Source of the DNA: Tepidamorphus gemmatus
GTDB taxonomy: Bacteria > Pseudomonadota > Alphaproteobacteria > Rhizobiales > Tepidamorphaceae
Assembly (NCBI RefSeq): GCF_004346195.1
Contig: NZ_SMAK01000003.1
Coordinates: forward strand, 310,001 to 374,000
DNA: 64,000 nucleotides
Direction of reading: 5' to 3'
Position numbers and translations under genes: made by a program
Shown here: piece after piece, positions 47,804 through 56,863 of the stretch
How positions within the stretch are numbered: the stretch's first letter is position 1
How the letters are laid out: every line of letters starts with the position of its first letter
Notes under the pieces: generated by a model
The model's input: the letters and a program-made list of their open reading frames with translations, nothing else
Told to the model about the DNA's origin: nothing
Database searches by the model: none

Positions 47804-48898
47804 TCAGCTCCCCGACTTGATCCGCGTCCAGGCCCGCGTCACCACCCGCTGCGTGCGCGGGTCGTAGGGCGTGGTCGTGTAGAGTCGCTTCATCGTCTCC
47901 TCGTCCGGATAGATCGCCGGATCACCGATCACCTCCTCGTCGAGGAACTGCTGCGATCCCTTGCTGCCGTTGGCGAAGTACACGAAGTTCGAATTCTCCG
48001 CCGCGATCTCCGGATCCATCATGAAGTTGATGAAGGCATGTGCCTCCTCGACATGCGGCGCGTCAGCGGGAATCGCGAAGTTGTCGAACCACATCATCGC
48101 CCCCTCCTTGGGGATGACGTACTCGATCTCGACGCCCGCATCCGCTTCCGCGGCGCGGTCGCGCGCCTGCAGCACGTCGCCCGACCAGCCAACCGCCAGG
48201 CAGATGTTTCCGTTCGCCAGCGCCTCGATATATTCCGAGGAGTGGAACTTCTGGACGTAGGGGCGAACCGTCTCGATCAGCTTCGCCGCGGCCTCGATCT
48301 CGTCCGGATCCTTCGAGTCGGGGTCCTTGCCGAGGTAGTTCAGGGCCGCAGGGATCAGTTCGTCGGCCGCATCCAGGAAATAGACGCCGCAGTCCTGGAA
48401 CTTCGAGATGACCTCCGGCTTGAACACCATGTCCCACGAATTGACGGGCGCGTCGGGCATCCGCTCATTGATTTTCGCCACGTTGTAGCCGATGCCGGTC
48501 GTGCCCCACATGTAGTTCACGGCATACTTGTTGCCCGGGTCGTACTTGGCGAGCCGCTGCTCGATCTCGTCCCACTGATATTCGAGGTTGGGCAGTTTCG
48601 ACTTGTCGAGCGGCTGGAACACGCCGGCCTGGATCTGCCGCATCAGGAAGGTGCCGGTCGGCACCACCACATCGTAGCCGGTGCCGCCGGCGAGCAGCTT
48701 GGTTTCCAGGATGTCGTTGGAATCGAAGACGTCGTAGACGACCCGTATCCCCGTGGCCTTGGTGAACTTGTCGAGCACCTCCGGCCCGATGTAGTCGGAC
48801 CAGTTGTAGACATGGACCACCCGATCCTGGGCGGCGGCCGCGGCTGTCAGCGCGATTCCGGTTGCCAGGGCGGTGGCGAGTGTCTTGAGGATCATCAT
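47804..48898 (-). CDS. potF: Polyamine-binding periplasmic protein PotF-like
   Basis: The 364-residue receptor has a signal peptide (MMILKTLATALATGIALTAA, cut after AAA) and the PotD/PotF pattern VVHVYNWSDYIGPEVLDKFT, YDVVVPTGTFLMRQIQAGVF, YMWGTTGIGYN, CLAVGWSGDVLQARDRA and EGAMMWFDNFAIPADAPH. The binding-site residues YNWSDY, W-x-TTG and WF-DN are as in putrescine receptors, so PotF is a better match than PotD. It lies downstream of a PuuA-like ligase gene on the same strand. Confidence 0.93.
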   Translation of the reverse strand: MMILKTLATALATGIALTAAAAAQDRVVHVYNWSDYIGPEVLDKFTKATGIRVVYDVFDSNDILETKLLAGGTGYDVVVPTGTFLMRQIQAGVFQPLDKSKLPNLEYQWDEIEQRLAKYDPGNKYAVNYMWGTTGIGYNVAKINERMPDAPVNSWDMVFKPEVISKFQDCGVYFLDAADELIPAALNYLGKDPDSKDPDEIEAAAKLIETVRPYVQKFHSSEYIEALANGNICLAVGWSGDVLQARDRAAEADAGVEIEYVIPKEGAMMWFDNFAIPADAPHVEEAHAFINFMMDPEIAAENSNFVYFANGSKGSQQFLDEEVIGDPAIYPDEETMKRLYTTTPYDPRTQRVVTRAWTRIKSGS

Positions 48899-49024
48899 CG
48901 TCTCCTGTCCGGTTGGCGGTCGGTCATTGAGGCGGAGCCGTCTGGCGCGGCCCTTGACGTCGCGGTCGGGGACATCAAATCCCCGAACACGCCGCGGTGC
49001 AACAGGAAGCGTCCCGCAGCGCCG

Positions 49025-50404
49025 CTAGAGATAGGTCTCGTACTCGAGCGGCGAGACATAGGACTCGAAACCGGCCAGCTCCTGCCGCTTGATCTCGGCA
49101 TAGAAGTCGCGCCATCTGGCGCCGAACGCCTCGGCGACCCAATCGGATCGCTCGAAGCGTTCCAGCGCATGCCGCATCGATGGCGGCAGCGGCTCGGTGG
49201 CCACCGCCTTCACGTCCCCATCGACGGGCGCCGGCAGTGGCAGGTCCGCGGCAAGGCCGCGCTCGATGCCGGCGAGGATCGCCGCCAGCACCAGCTGCGG
49301 ATTCGCGTCGGCGCCTGCCACACGGTGCTCCAGTCGCCGCGCTGGCCCGGACCCGCGCGGAAGCCGCACCGCGACGTAGCGGTTGTTCTCCGCCCACAGC
49401 GCCTTCGACGGCGAATAGGCGCCGTTGAGGCGACGGAAGCCGTTGTAGCTCGACACCAGCATCAGCGTCGCAGCATGCATGGTATCAAGCAGCCCGGCGA
49501 CCGCACGCCGCAGCAGCGTCTCGCCGTCCGGGCGCTGGCCGAACACGTTGCGGCCGTCGCCATCGACGAGACTGACATGGGCGTGCATGCCGTTGCCGGC
49601 TCGATCGGCGAACGGCTTGGCCATGAACGAGGCGCGCAGGCCGCGCCGACGCGCCACCTGCCGGATGATGCGGCGCAGCAGGAGCGCCTGGTCCGCCGCC
49701 GCAAACGGATCGCCGACATGCACCAGATTGATCTCGAACTGGCCTGGTGCGGCCTCCGAGATGATGGTGTCGGTGGGCACGTCGAAGGCCTGTGCCGCCT
49801 GCTCGATCTCGGCGAACAGGTCGCCATAGGCCCTGAGGTCGGAGACGGAGTAGATGTTGGTGCGGTCGGGGCCGAGCCCTTCGATCACCGGCAACGGCGC
49901 GCCGCCGCGCCGGACCTCGGACGGCCGGGTGTCGTCGAACAGGTAGAATTCGAGCTCGAAGGCGACCACCGGCCTGAAGCCGCGCGCGGCGAGCCGATCC
50001 ACCGCCGAGGCGAGCACCGTACGCGGATCGGCGAAGAACGGCGAGCCGTCCTCGTCGTCCATGCGCAACATCACCTGCGCCGTCGGCCGCGCCGTCCACG
50101 GCACCCGCCGGAGACTGCCGGGTACGGGCCGGCAGATGCCATCACGGTCCCCGGTCTCGTGGTAGAGGCCCGTCGCGACCACGTCGCCGCCCCAAGCGTC
50201 CAGGGCGAACACCGACTTGGCCAGCGCCAGGCCGTCGCGGAACAGGCCCTCGAGATGGCCGACAGGCACCCACTTGCCGCGGAACACGCCGTTGGTATCC
50301 GGCAGCAGCAGCTCCACGATCTCGATGTCGGGGTTGGCGGCAAGAAAACGCGCGGCCTCGCCAACCTGGGGCAGCGGTTCGAGTCGGGGCTTGGGATCTG
50401 CCAT
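49025..50404 (-). CDS. PuuA-like glutamine synthetase family ligase (left arm)
   Basis: The 459-residue protein has the glutamine synthetase fold with active-site motifs FELEFYLF (ExE), APGQFEINLVHVGDP (ExE metal site), GNGMHAHVSLVD (catalytic His) and ARRLEHRVAGADANPQL (RxExR). The Tyr adenylylation site of GlnA is not seen, as in the PuuA group. These enzymes join glutamate to putrescine or another amine using ATP. The start MADPKPRL at 50404 was chosen; a longer frame runs into the gntR control region. It is transcribed with potFGHI and divergent from gntR. Confidence 0.87.
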   Translation of the reverse strand: MADPKPRLEPLPQVGEAARFLAANPDIEIVELLLPDTNGVFRGKWVPVGHLEGLFRDGLALAKSVFALDAWGGDVVATGLYHETGDRDGICRPVPGSLRRVPWTARPTAQVMLRMDDEDGSPFFADPRTVLASAVDRLAARGFRPVVAFELEFYLFDDTRPSEVRRGGAPLPVIEGLGPDRTNIYSVSDLRAYGDLFAEIEQAAQAFDVPTDTIISEAAPGQFEINLVHVGDPFAAADQALLLRRIIRQVARRRGLRASFMAKPFADRAGNGMHAHVSLVDGDGRNVFGQRPDGETLLRRAVAGLLDTMHAATLMLVSSYNGFRRLNGAYSPSKALWAENNRYVAVRLPRGSGPARRLEHRVAGADANPQLVLAAILAGIERGLAADLPLPAPVDGDVKAVATEPLPPSMRHALERFERSDWVAEAFGARWRDFYAEIKRQELAGFESYVSPLEYETYL

Positions 50405-50455
50405 GCGGCGGGCTGGTTGCGACGCGATACGGATTCTGGAATGATCGACCCCGAT

Positions 50456-50464
50456 TGTGATCAC
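50456..50464. promoter_or_regulatory. Likely GntR operator, site 1
   Basis: The 8-bp palindrome GTGATCAC with a T before it lies between the divergent left-arm ligase gene and gntR, 20 bases before the preferred gntR start. The same palindrome stands in front of the right-arm ligase gene (51210-51219). Two copies in both target promoters of one locus suggest the GntR binding site. Confidence 0.6.
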
Positions 50465-50483
50465 GCGAGAGAGGGCTGTCAAC

Positions 50484-51182
50484 GTGACGGAGGCGAAAAC
50501 CGACACGCTGATGCGCGAGACCATGCACGAGCGGGTCTACCGCGAGTTGCGCGCTCGGCTGATCGGCGGACGGGTCGTCCCGGGGCGGCCGGTGACGCTG
50601 CGCGGGCTGGCGGCCGAACTCGGCGTCAGCCCGATGCCGGTGCGCGAGGCGGTCAGTCGTCTGGTCGCGGAGCGGGCGCTGGTGATGACCGCCAACCGCC
50701 GGATCGCGGTGCCGCAGATGACGCAGGCGCGCTTCGACGAGCTGGTGATCGCCCGTGAGCGGCTGGAGCCGGAGGCCGCCCGGCGCGCCCTCACCACCCT
50801 GACGCGCAGCGACGTCGCACGGCTCAGGAAGATCGACGACGAACTCGAGCGGCATCTGGCCAATGGCAATGTCGAGGGCTACGTTGCGGCCAATCACGCG
50901 TTTCACTTCGCCATCTACCGGGCCGTTCCCTCCGATGTCCTGGTGCCGCTGATCGAGAGCCTGTGGCTGCAGTTCGGGCCGTTCATGCGGCTTGTCTACG
51001 GCCGCGTAGGCACCGGTTGGCTGGTGGATTATCACGAGCAGGCGATTGCCGCGATTCTCGCCCGCGACGCCGACGCGCTGGCCGAGGCGATCCGCTCGGA
51101 CATTCTCGATGGCATGCGCCACATCGGCTCGAGCGTGTTCGAGGACGCCGCCGAACCTGGCCTCAGGCTGCGTGCGCGTTGA
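50484..51182 (+). CDS. GntR family regulator of the polyamine locus
   Basis: The 232-residue protein belongs to the FadR-like group: an N-terminal winged helix (MHERVYRELRARLIGGRVVP, LRGLAAELGVSPMPVREAVS, RLVAERALVM) and a C-terminal all-helical FCD effector domain with metal-site-type residues (ANHAFHFAIYRAV, DYHEQAIAAI). The GTG at 50484 with GAGGG eight bases before was preferred; the in-frame GTG at 50457 lies inside the operator palindrome. It lies between two PuuA-like ligase genes and probably controls both arms in response to an amine or a gamma-glutamyl intermediate. Confidence 0.87.
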   Translation: MTEAKTDTLMRETMHERVYRELRARLIGGRVVPGRPVTLRGLAAELGVSPMPVREAVSRLVAERALVMTANRRIAVPQMTQARFDELVIARERLEPEAARRALTTLTRSDVARLRKIDDELERHLANGNVEGYVAANHAFHFAIYRAVPSDVLVPLIESLWLQFGPFMRLVYGRVGTGWLVDYHEQAIAAILARDADALAEAIRSDILDGMRHIGSSVFEDAAEPGLRLRAR

Positions 51183-51209
51183 ACGGCGAGCCGATTGACA
51201 TTGCGGTTT

Positions 51210-51219
51210 TGTGATCACA
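51210..51219. promoter_or_regulatory. Likely GntR operator, site 2
   Basis: TGTGATCACA is a perfect 10-bp palindrome located 28 bases after the gntR stop codon and about 100 bases before the right-arm ligase start. It shares the GTGATCAC core with the site before gntR. Confidence 0.6.
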
Positions 51220-51227
51220 GAATCCGC

Positions 51228-51253
51228 GACACTGTTCTGAGACACTGTTCTGA
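51228..51253 (+). repeat. Tandem 13-bp repeat in the promoter region of the right-arm ligase
   Basis: GACACTGTTCTGA occurs twice back to back (51228-51240 and 51241-51253). An AAGGAG site follows at 51255-51260. The core TGTTCTGA is also found twice before the SDR gene at 56102-56851, see there. Confidence 0.8.
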
Positions 51254-51310
51254 CAAGGAGAGGTGCCCTTCGTCGCGGGCCGAGGGTCTGCGGCGCGCCG
51301 GGCCACGGTC

Positions 51311-52708
51311 ATGCCGAGAAAGAAGGTCGCCCAGACGACGCTCGATTCCCCGCGCGGGGTAGCCTCCGCGGAGGAGGCGAAGGCATGGATGGCGTCGCGC
51401 CGCATCGACGACGTCGAATGTATCGTGCCGGACCAGTCCGGGGTGGCACGCGGCAAGCTGATGCCGGCCTCGAAGTTCTTCACCGGCCGGGTCATGAACA
51501 TGCCGGAGTCGATCTTCTATCAGACCATCACCGGCGACTATCCGCAGCTGGCCGATGTCGCCAAGCTCGATTCCGCCGACGGCGACCTGCAGTTCAATCC
51601 CGACTTCTCGACGCTGTGCATCGTCCCCTGGGAGGACGAGCCGACGGCCCAGGTCATCCACGACGCCTTCCACCGCGACGGCCGCCCGGTCGAGCTTGCG
51701 CCGCGCCACGTGTTGAGGCGGGTCCAGCGCGCCTTCGAGATGCGCGGCTGGAAGCCGGTGGTGGCGCCTGAGATCGAGTTCTACCTCGTCAAGCCGAACA
51801 CCGATCCGGACTATCCGCTGGAGCCGCCGATCGGCCGGTCCGGCCGGGCCGAGACCGGGCGCAAGTCGTTCTCGATCTCGGCGGTCAACGAGTTCGATCC
51901 GCTGTTCGACGACATCTACGACTATTCCGAGGCGCAGGGTCTGGCGATCGACACGCTGATTCACGAGGAGGGCGCCGCGCAGATGGAGATCAACCTGCGT
52001 CACGGCATTCCGCTCGAACTCGCCGACCAGGTATTCCTGTTCAAGCGGACGATCCGCGAGGCGGCGCTGAAGCACAACATCTATGCCACCTTCATGGCCA
52101 AGCCGATCGCCCACGAGCCCGGCAGCGCCATGCATATCCACCAGTCGATCATCGACGAGGAAACCGGCCGCAACGTCTTCTCCAACGAGGATGGCGACCC
52201 GACGCCGGAATTCTTCTCCTTCATCGCCGGCCTGCAGGAATATCTGCCGGCGGTCATGTGCATGCTCGCCCCTTACGTGAATTCCTATCGGCGCCTGGCG
52301 CGCTTCACCGCCGCACCGATCAACATCCACTGGGGCTATGACAACCGTACCGTCGGCATCCGGATTCCCCCCTCCAAGCCGGAGGCCCGGCGCGTCGAGA
52401 ACCGGGTACCGTCCTCGGACGCCAATCCCTATCTGGCGATCGCTGCCTCGCTCGCCTGCGGCTGGCTCGGCATCGAGAACGGCCTGACGCCGAGCGAGCC
52501 GATCAAGGGATCGGCCCGCCACCTTCCCTACGACCTGCCGCGCGGCCTTCTGGAGGCGGTCGCCGCGTTCGAGGAATGCGAGCCGCTGCGCGAGGTCTTC
52601 GGCGACACCTTCGTGACCGTCTACGCAGCGATCAAGCAGGAGGAGTTCGAGACGTTCATGCGGGTGATCAGCCCGTGGGAACGCGAGCATCTGCTGCTCA
52701 ACGTGTGA
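51311..52708 (+). CDS. puuA: PuuA-like glutamine synthetase family ligase (right arm)
   Basis: The 465-residue protein has DDVECIVPDQSGVARGKLMP, the ExE motif APEIEFYLV, EEGAAQMEINLRHGIPLELA, AMHIHQSI and ARRVENRVPSSDANPYLAIA, all of the gamma-glutamylputrescine synthetase type. It joins glutamate to putrescine or a similar amine. It differs clearly from the left-arm copy (only the active-site motifs align easily). The ATG at 51311 was chosen; a GTG at 51263 right after AAGGAGAG is possible but spaced too closely. It lies 128 bases after gntR, followed by an aminotransferase gene. Confidence 0.88.
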   Translation: MPRKKVAQTTLDSPRGVASAEEAKAWMASRRIDDVECIVPDQSGVARGKLMPASKFFTGRVMNMPESIFYQTITGDYPQLADVAKLDSADGDLQFNPDFSTLCIVPWEDEPTAQVIHDAFHRDGRPVELAPRHVLRRVQRAFEMRGWKPVVAPEIEFYLVKPNTDPDYPLEPPIGRSGRAETGRKSFSISAVNEFDPLFDDIYDYSEAQGLAIDTLIHEEGAAQMEINLRHGIPLELADQVFLFKRTIREAALKHNIYATFMAKPIAHEPGSAMHIHQSIIDEETGRNVFSNEDGDPTPEFFSFIAGLQEYLPAVMCMLAPYVNSYRRLARFTAAPINIHWGYDNRTVGIRIPPSKPEARRVENRVPSSDANPYLAIAASLACGWLGIENGLTPSEPIKGSARHLPYDLPRGLLEAVAAFEECEPLREVFGDTFVTVYAAIKQEEFETFMRVISPWEREHLLLNV

Positions 52709-52899
52709 GCCGCCATGTCACATCCGGCTTTCATCATCCCGGAGGGAGCAGGCGAATGCGCGCCCAGGTCCGGGATCGGGATGCAGCGACCGTCGGCGGC
52801 GTCCCGGATCCGGTTCGATCGGCCGCGAGCCGATCGCCGGGATGACGAGGGATCCCTAACGAACCGACGCTTCGGCATCAGACACCGGCAGGAACCGAC

Positions 52900-54288
52900 A
52901 TGACCCACGCCCCGAATCTCTCCACCGCCGACTACCAGCGCATCGACGCCGCCCACCACCTGCATCCCTTCACGGATTTCAAGGCGCTGAACGCGGAACG
53001 GTCGCGGGTGATGACTCGTGGTGACGGGGTGTGGATCTGGGACACCGACGGCAACCGCTATCTCGACGGCATGGCCGGGCTGTGGTGCACCCAGATCGGC
53101 CACGGCCGCCGCGAGATCGCCGATGCCGTGCACCGGCAGATGCTGGAGCTCGAGTTCTACAACACCTTCTTCAAGACGACGCATCCGCGCGCCGCGGAAC
53201 TGGCCGAAGTGCTCGCCGAGCTGACCCCCGAGGGGCTCAACCACGTCTTCTTCACCGGCTCCGGCTCCGAGGCCAACGATACCGTCTTCCGCATGGTCCG
53301 CCGCTACTGGACGCTTGCCGGCAAGCCGGACAAGCAGATCATCATCGGGCGCAGATATGGCTATCACGGCTCGACCGTGGCCGCCGCCGCGATGGGTGGC
53401 ATGGCCGGCATGCACGAGCAGGCCGGCATGGTGCCCGGCGTCCATCACATCACCCCGCCCTACTGGTTCGACTTCGGCGGGGACATGAGTCCGGACGAGT
53501 TCGGAATCTGGGCGGCGCGGGAACTCGAGCGGGCGATCGACGAACTCGGCGAGGGCAATGTCGCCGCCTTCATCGCCGAGCCGATCCAGGGCGCCGGCGG
53601 CGTGCTGATTCCGCCGGAGACCTATTGGCCGGAGATCCGTCGCATCTGCGCCGAACGGGAAATCCTTCTGGTCGTCGACGAGGTGATCTGCGGTTTCGGC
53701 CGGACCGGCAACTGGTTCGGCTCCGACACCTACGGGTTGAAGCCGGATCTGATGCCGATCGCCAAGGGGCTGTCGTCGGGATATCTGCCGATCGGAGGCG
53801 TGATGGTCTCCGATCGAGTCTGCGAATATCTGATCGGCGATGGCGGCGAATTCTTCCATGGCTTCACCTATTCCGGCCATCCCGCCTCCTGCGCGGCCGC
53901 GCTCGCCAATCTCCGGATCATGCGCGAGGAGAAGGTCGTCGAGCGTGCGGCGAGCGAGGCGGCGCCGTATCTGCAGGCGAAATGGCTCGCCTTCGCCGAC
54001 CACCCGCTGGTGGGCGAAGCGCGCATGAAGGGGCTTGTCGGCGCGCTGGAACTCGTTCCCCGCAAGCCGAGCCGCCGCGACCGCTTCGCACCGGTCGGCG
54101 ACGTCGGCACGATCGCCCGCGACATCTCGTTCAACAACGGTCTCGTCATGCGTGCCGTGCGCGATGCCCTGATCATCTCCCCGCCGCTGGTCATCACCCG
54201 CGAGGAGATCGACGAGCTCGCAAGACGCGTCGAGAAGACGCTCGACGACACCCATGCGGAGCTGAAGAAGCGGGGCTGGCTCGTCTAG
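52900..54288 (+). CDS. Class III aminotransferase, probably putrescine/polyamine-pyruvate transaminase
   Basis: The 462-residue PLP enzyme has YHGSTVAAAAMGGMAGMHEQ, the Asp of LLVVDEVICGFGRTGNWFG and the PLP lysine K289 in MPIAKGLSSGYLPIGGV. HHLHPFTDFKALN, near the start, fits the SpuC group of Pseudomonas (spermidine/putrescine-pyruvate aminotransferases). It moves an amino group from a diamine, giving an aminoaldehyde. The gap of 191 bases to the ligase includes a short palindromic stretch only. The neighbouring genes support a role in polyamine catabolism. Confidence 0.87.
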   Translation: MTHAPNLSTADYQRIDAAHHLHPFTDFKALNAERSRVMTRGDGVWIWDTDGNRYLDGMAGLWCTQIGHGRREIADAVHRQMLELEFYNTFFKTTHPRAAELAEVLAELTPEGLNHVFFTGSGSEANDTVFRMVRRYWTLAGKPDKQIIIGRRYGYHGSTVAAAAMGGMAGMHEQAGMVPGVHHITPPYWFDFGGDMSPDEFGIWAARELERAIDELGEGNVAAFIAEPIQGAGGVLIPPETYWPEIRRICAEREILLVVDEVICGFGRTGNWFGSDTYGLKPDLMPIAKGLSSGYLPIGGVMVSDRVCEYLIGDGGEFFHGFTYSGHPASCAAALANLRIMREEKVVERAASEAAPYLQAKWLAFADHPLVGEARMKGLVGALELVPRKPSRRDRFAPVGDVGTIARDISFNNGLVMRAVRDALIISPPLVITREEIDELARRVEKTLDDTHAELKKRGWLV

Positions 54289-54498
54289 TCTCGTCCGCGA
54301 GGGACCGGTGCGCTCGTCCTGCCGTCATCCCGTTCCGTCTCAACCCGGAATCGGCGCTGCCGACCCTGGCGATCGGCGCGCGGTGCGCTTGGGTGCGTGG
54401 TCTGCCGATCCCGGGGCTCCGCGTTGCTCTGCCCGGGATCGCGGCAACGGGGCGGGCATTCCTCGGGGCACGGCGTGCCGGCTGCGAACAAGTTCGCC

Positions 54499-55782
54499 AT
54501 GACAGCCCCCTATCCCCCCGATTCCTGGTACGTCGCGACGGCCGATCTGCTGCCGCCATTTCCGGCGCTCGATGGCGATACCGACGCCGATGTCGCCATC
54601 GTCGGCGGCGGCTACACTGGCCTGTCGGCGGCGCTGCATCTGGCGGAGCGGGGCGTCGATGTGGTGCTGCTCGAGGAGAATCGTGTCGGCTGGGGTGCCT
54701 CGGGGCGCAACGGCGGCCAGCTCCATTCCGGCCAGCGTCGCGACGTGGCGTGGCTGGAGCGGACGCTGGGGCGCGAGCAGGCGCAGCGTCTGTGGGCTCT
54801 GGCCGAGGAGGCAAAGGCGCTCGTCCATGACCTGATCGCCCGCCACGCGATCGAGTGCGCCTGGCGGCCGGGCCTGTTCCACGCCGTTCACAAGCCGCGC
54901 CACGTCGCCGGCGAACGCGCCTATGTCGAGAAGCTCAGGCGCGACTATGCCTATGCCGACATCGCCTGGGTCGAGCGCGACGCGCTGGCCGAGGCGCTCG
55001 GCACGGCCGTCTATTTTGGCGGCTGGCGCGACGCGGGGGCGGGGCATCTGCACCCGTTGAACTTCGCGTTGGGCCTCGCGCGTGCCGCGGCCGGCGCCGG
55101 CGCGCGCATCCATGAGGGCGTCCGCGTCCGCAGGCTCGAAGCCGCCTGCGGCCGCCATCTGCTGACCACCGCCACCGGTCGGGTGTCCGCCGAGACGGTG
55201 ATCCTCGCCGGCAACGGCTATCTCGACGGCATCGATGCAGACCTGGAGTCGCGCGTGATGCCGATCAACAACTACATCCTGACCACCGAACCGATCGGCG
55301 CGGGCATTCCGGGCGGCATCCTGCAGGGCGGCGAGGCGGCCTCGGACTCCCGGTTCGTCGTCTATTACTGGCGGCCGACCGCCGATGGCCGGCTGCTGTT
55401 CGGCGGCGGCGAAACCTATTCGCGGCGCCATCCGGCTGATATCCGTGCCTTCGTGCGTCGTCACATGCTGCGGCTCTATCCCCGGCTCGAGAGCGTCCGG
55501 ATCGACCACGCCTGGGGCGGAACGTTGGCGGTGACCGCCCGGCGCCTGCCCTATCTGCGCCGCCACCGGCCCGGCGTCTATGTCGGCGCCGGCTTCTCCG
55601 GTCAGGGCGTCGCCATCGCGCCCTATGCTGGCCGGATCCTGGCCGAGGCGATCCTTGGGTCGCCCGGCCGGCTCGATGCCTTTGCCGCCTTGCCCTGTCC
55701 GCCGTTTCCCGGCGGCAGATGGCTGCGGGCTCCGACGCTCGTCGCGGCGATGACGTGGTTCGCCCTCCGTGACCGGCTGTAG
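54499..55782 (+). CDS. puuB: Gamma-glutamylputrescine oxidase-like FAD enzyme
   Basis: The 427-residue flavoprotein matches PuuB, which oxidises gamma-glutamylputrescine to the aldehyde with release of ammonia and peroxide. It starts SWYVATADLLPPFPALDGDT, then the FAD motif VAIVGGGYTGLSAALHLAER, LLEENRVGWGASGRNGGQ, and ends with SGQGVAIAPYAGRILAEAI. Its length (427) is almost that of E. coli PuuB (426). The ATG at 54499 is the family start; upstream frame has no domain. It closes the right arm of the polyamine locus. Confidence 0.87.
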   Translation: MTAPYPPDSWYVATADLLPPFPALDGDTDADVAIVGGGYTGLSAALHLAERGVDVVLLEENRVGWGASGRNGGQLHSGQRRDVAWLERTLGREQAQRLWALAEEAKALVHDLIARHAIECAWRPGLFHAVHKPRHVAGERAYVEKLRRDYAYADIAWVERDALAEALGTAVYFGGWRDAGAGHLHPLNFALGLARAAAGAGARIHEGVRVRRLEAACGRHLLTTATGRVSAETVILAGNGYLDGIDADLESRVMPINNYILTTEPIGAGIPGGILQGGEAASDSRFVVYYWRPTADGRLLFGGGETYSRRHPADIRAFVRRHMLRLYPRLESVRIDHAWGGTLAVTARRLPYLRRHRPGVYVGAGFSGQGVAIAPYAGRILAEAILGSPGRLDAFAALPCPPFPGGRWLRAPTLVAAMTWFALRDRL

Positions 55783-56101
55783 GCCGCACGACAGGAACGC
55801 GCGGACCCGCGGTTCATGACGTCCGCCATCGCCCGCCGTGACGGCGGGCGAGCTCGTCAGCGCGAGACGCCTGGTGCACCCTTCCGCCAGTCGCGATGCT
55901 TTGCGCTGGCGCCGATCGCGGCGGCGGACTCGGTCAGCTTGACCGATCAGGCCGTCATCGCCGCCGGTGCCGGGAAGATCACGACCAGTTCCCGTGCGCT
56001 CGTCCCCTTCCCTGTCGGCGCGGCCCGCTACACGACGTTCGTCGTCGCGTACCGTCGTCGGCGGGCCCGGCGTGACCGAGGATGGGCCTGCCCGTGGCGG
56101 T
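55783..56101. other. 319-bp gap between convergent genes, no gene recognised
   Basis: No frame here looks like a real gene. A perfect inverted repeat CGCCCGCC (55830-55837) and GGCGGGCG (55843-55850) with a 5-base loop lies 48 bases after the puuB-like gene and may mark its transcript end, although no T-tract follows. Confidence 0.5.
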
Positions 56102-56851
56102 TCAGTTGGGCTGTGTCGTCGGGCGCACCACGATCTCGGTCGGGCTGACGCGCGGCGGCTGCGTCACCGCGTAGAGGATCGCCGCGGCGATGTCGGCCGG
56201 GGACAGCGGTGTCATCGATCCCATGAACTGTTCGAACGAGGCCTTCATCGTCGCATCGGGGATGTGGGCGGTGATCTCGGTCGCGACGAAGCCGGGCAGG
56301 ATGGTGGTCACCCGGGTGCCATCGGCAATCAGCTCCTTGCGCAGCGTTTCCGCGAAGACGTGGATCGCCGATTTCACCCCGGCGTAGACGGCATTGCCCG
56401 GGGTGCAGAAGCGGGCGCCGAGCGAGCCGATGAAAACCAGATGGCCGCCCCCCGTCGCCCGCATCGGTTCGATCGCTGCCCGGGCGGCCAGGACGGGGGT
56501 GAGGAAATTGAGATCGGTCATCCGCCTGAGGTCGGCCGGATCGGCGGAGCGCAGTGGCGAGGACAACATGGATCCGGCATTGTTGACCAGGATGTCGAGC
56601 CGGCCGTGCCGTCGGGCGACATCGGCAACGACGCCGGCCAGCGCCGAGGGATCGTAGAGGTCGGCCGCATGCACACTGGCGCCGCCGCCGATCTCGGCGG
56701 CCAGAGCCTCGAGCCGCTCGCGGCGGCGAGCGACCAGCGCCACACGCGCACCGGCGGCGGCCAGCGCGCGGGCCGTGGCTGCGCCGACACCGGCGGAGGC
56801 GCCGCTGACGATCGCCACACGTCCGTCCAGCCGAGCCTGCTGCGAACCCAT
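56102..56851 (-). CDS. Short-chain dehydrogenase/reductase
   Basis: The 249-residue NAD(P)-dependent SDR has VAIVSGASAGVGAATARAL (cofactor glycines), LDILVNNAGSM, the catalytic Ser143, Tyr156 and Lys160 (IGSLGARFCTPGNAVYAGVK) and GFVATEITAHI. It is closest to the classical SDRs of the YdfG/serine-3-dehydrogenase kind that act on small hydroxy acids or alcohols; the substrate is unknown. The ATG at 56851 follows TAGGAGG. Two copies of TGTTCTGA, 20 bp apart, precede it. Confidence 0.87.
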   Translation of the reverse strand: MGSQQARLDGRVAIVSGASAGVGAATARALAAAGARVALVARRRERLEALAAEIGGGASVHAADLYDPSALAGVVADVARRHGRLDILVNNAGSMLSSPLRSADPADLRRMTDLNFLTPVLAARAAIEPMRATGGGHLVFIGSLGARFCTPGNAVYAGVKSAIHVFAETLRKELIADGTRVTTILPGFVATEITAHIPDATMKASFEQFMGSMTPLSPADIAAAILYAVTQPPRVSPTEIVVRPTTQPN

Positions 56852-56863
56852 GTGTACCTCCTA

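Noticed and set aside
48899-49024. A riboswitch or separate promoter between the left-arm ligase and potF
   Set aside because: The 126 bases show no known riboswitch core and no strong promoter-like elements; a shared transcript is simpler.
50457-50483. GTG at 50457 as the gntR start
   Set aside because: This GTG is part of the GTGATCAC palindrome and has no ribosome-binding site; the GTG at 50484 has GAGGG at good spacing.
48038-50758. A 906-codon plus-strand frame across potF, the left-arm ligase and gntR
   Set aside because: It runs through three real genes and shows no domain; long shadow frames are expected at this GC content.
51263-51310. GTG at 51263 as the start of the right-arm ligase
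   Set aside because: The AAGGAG site ends only two bases before it, and the added 16 residues do not match family N-termini; kept as an alternative only.
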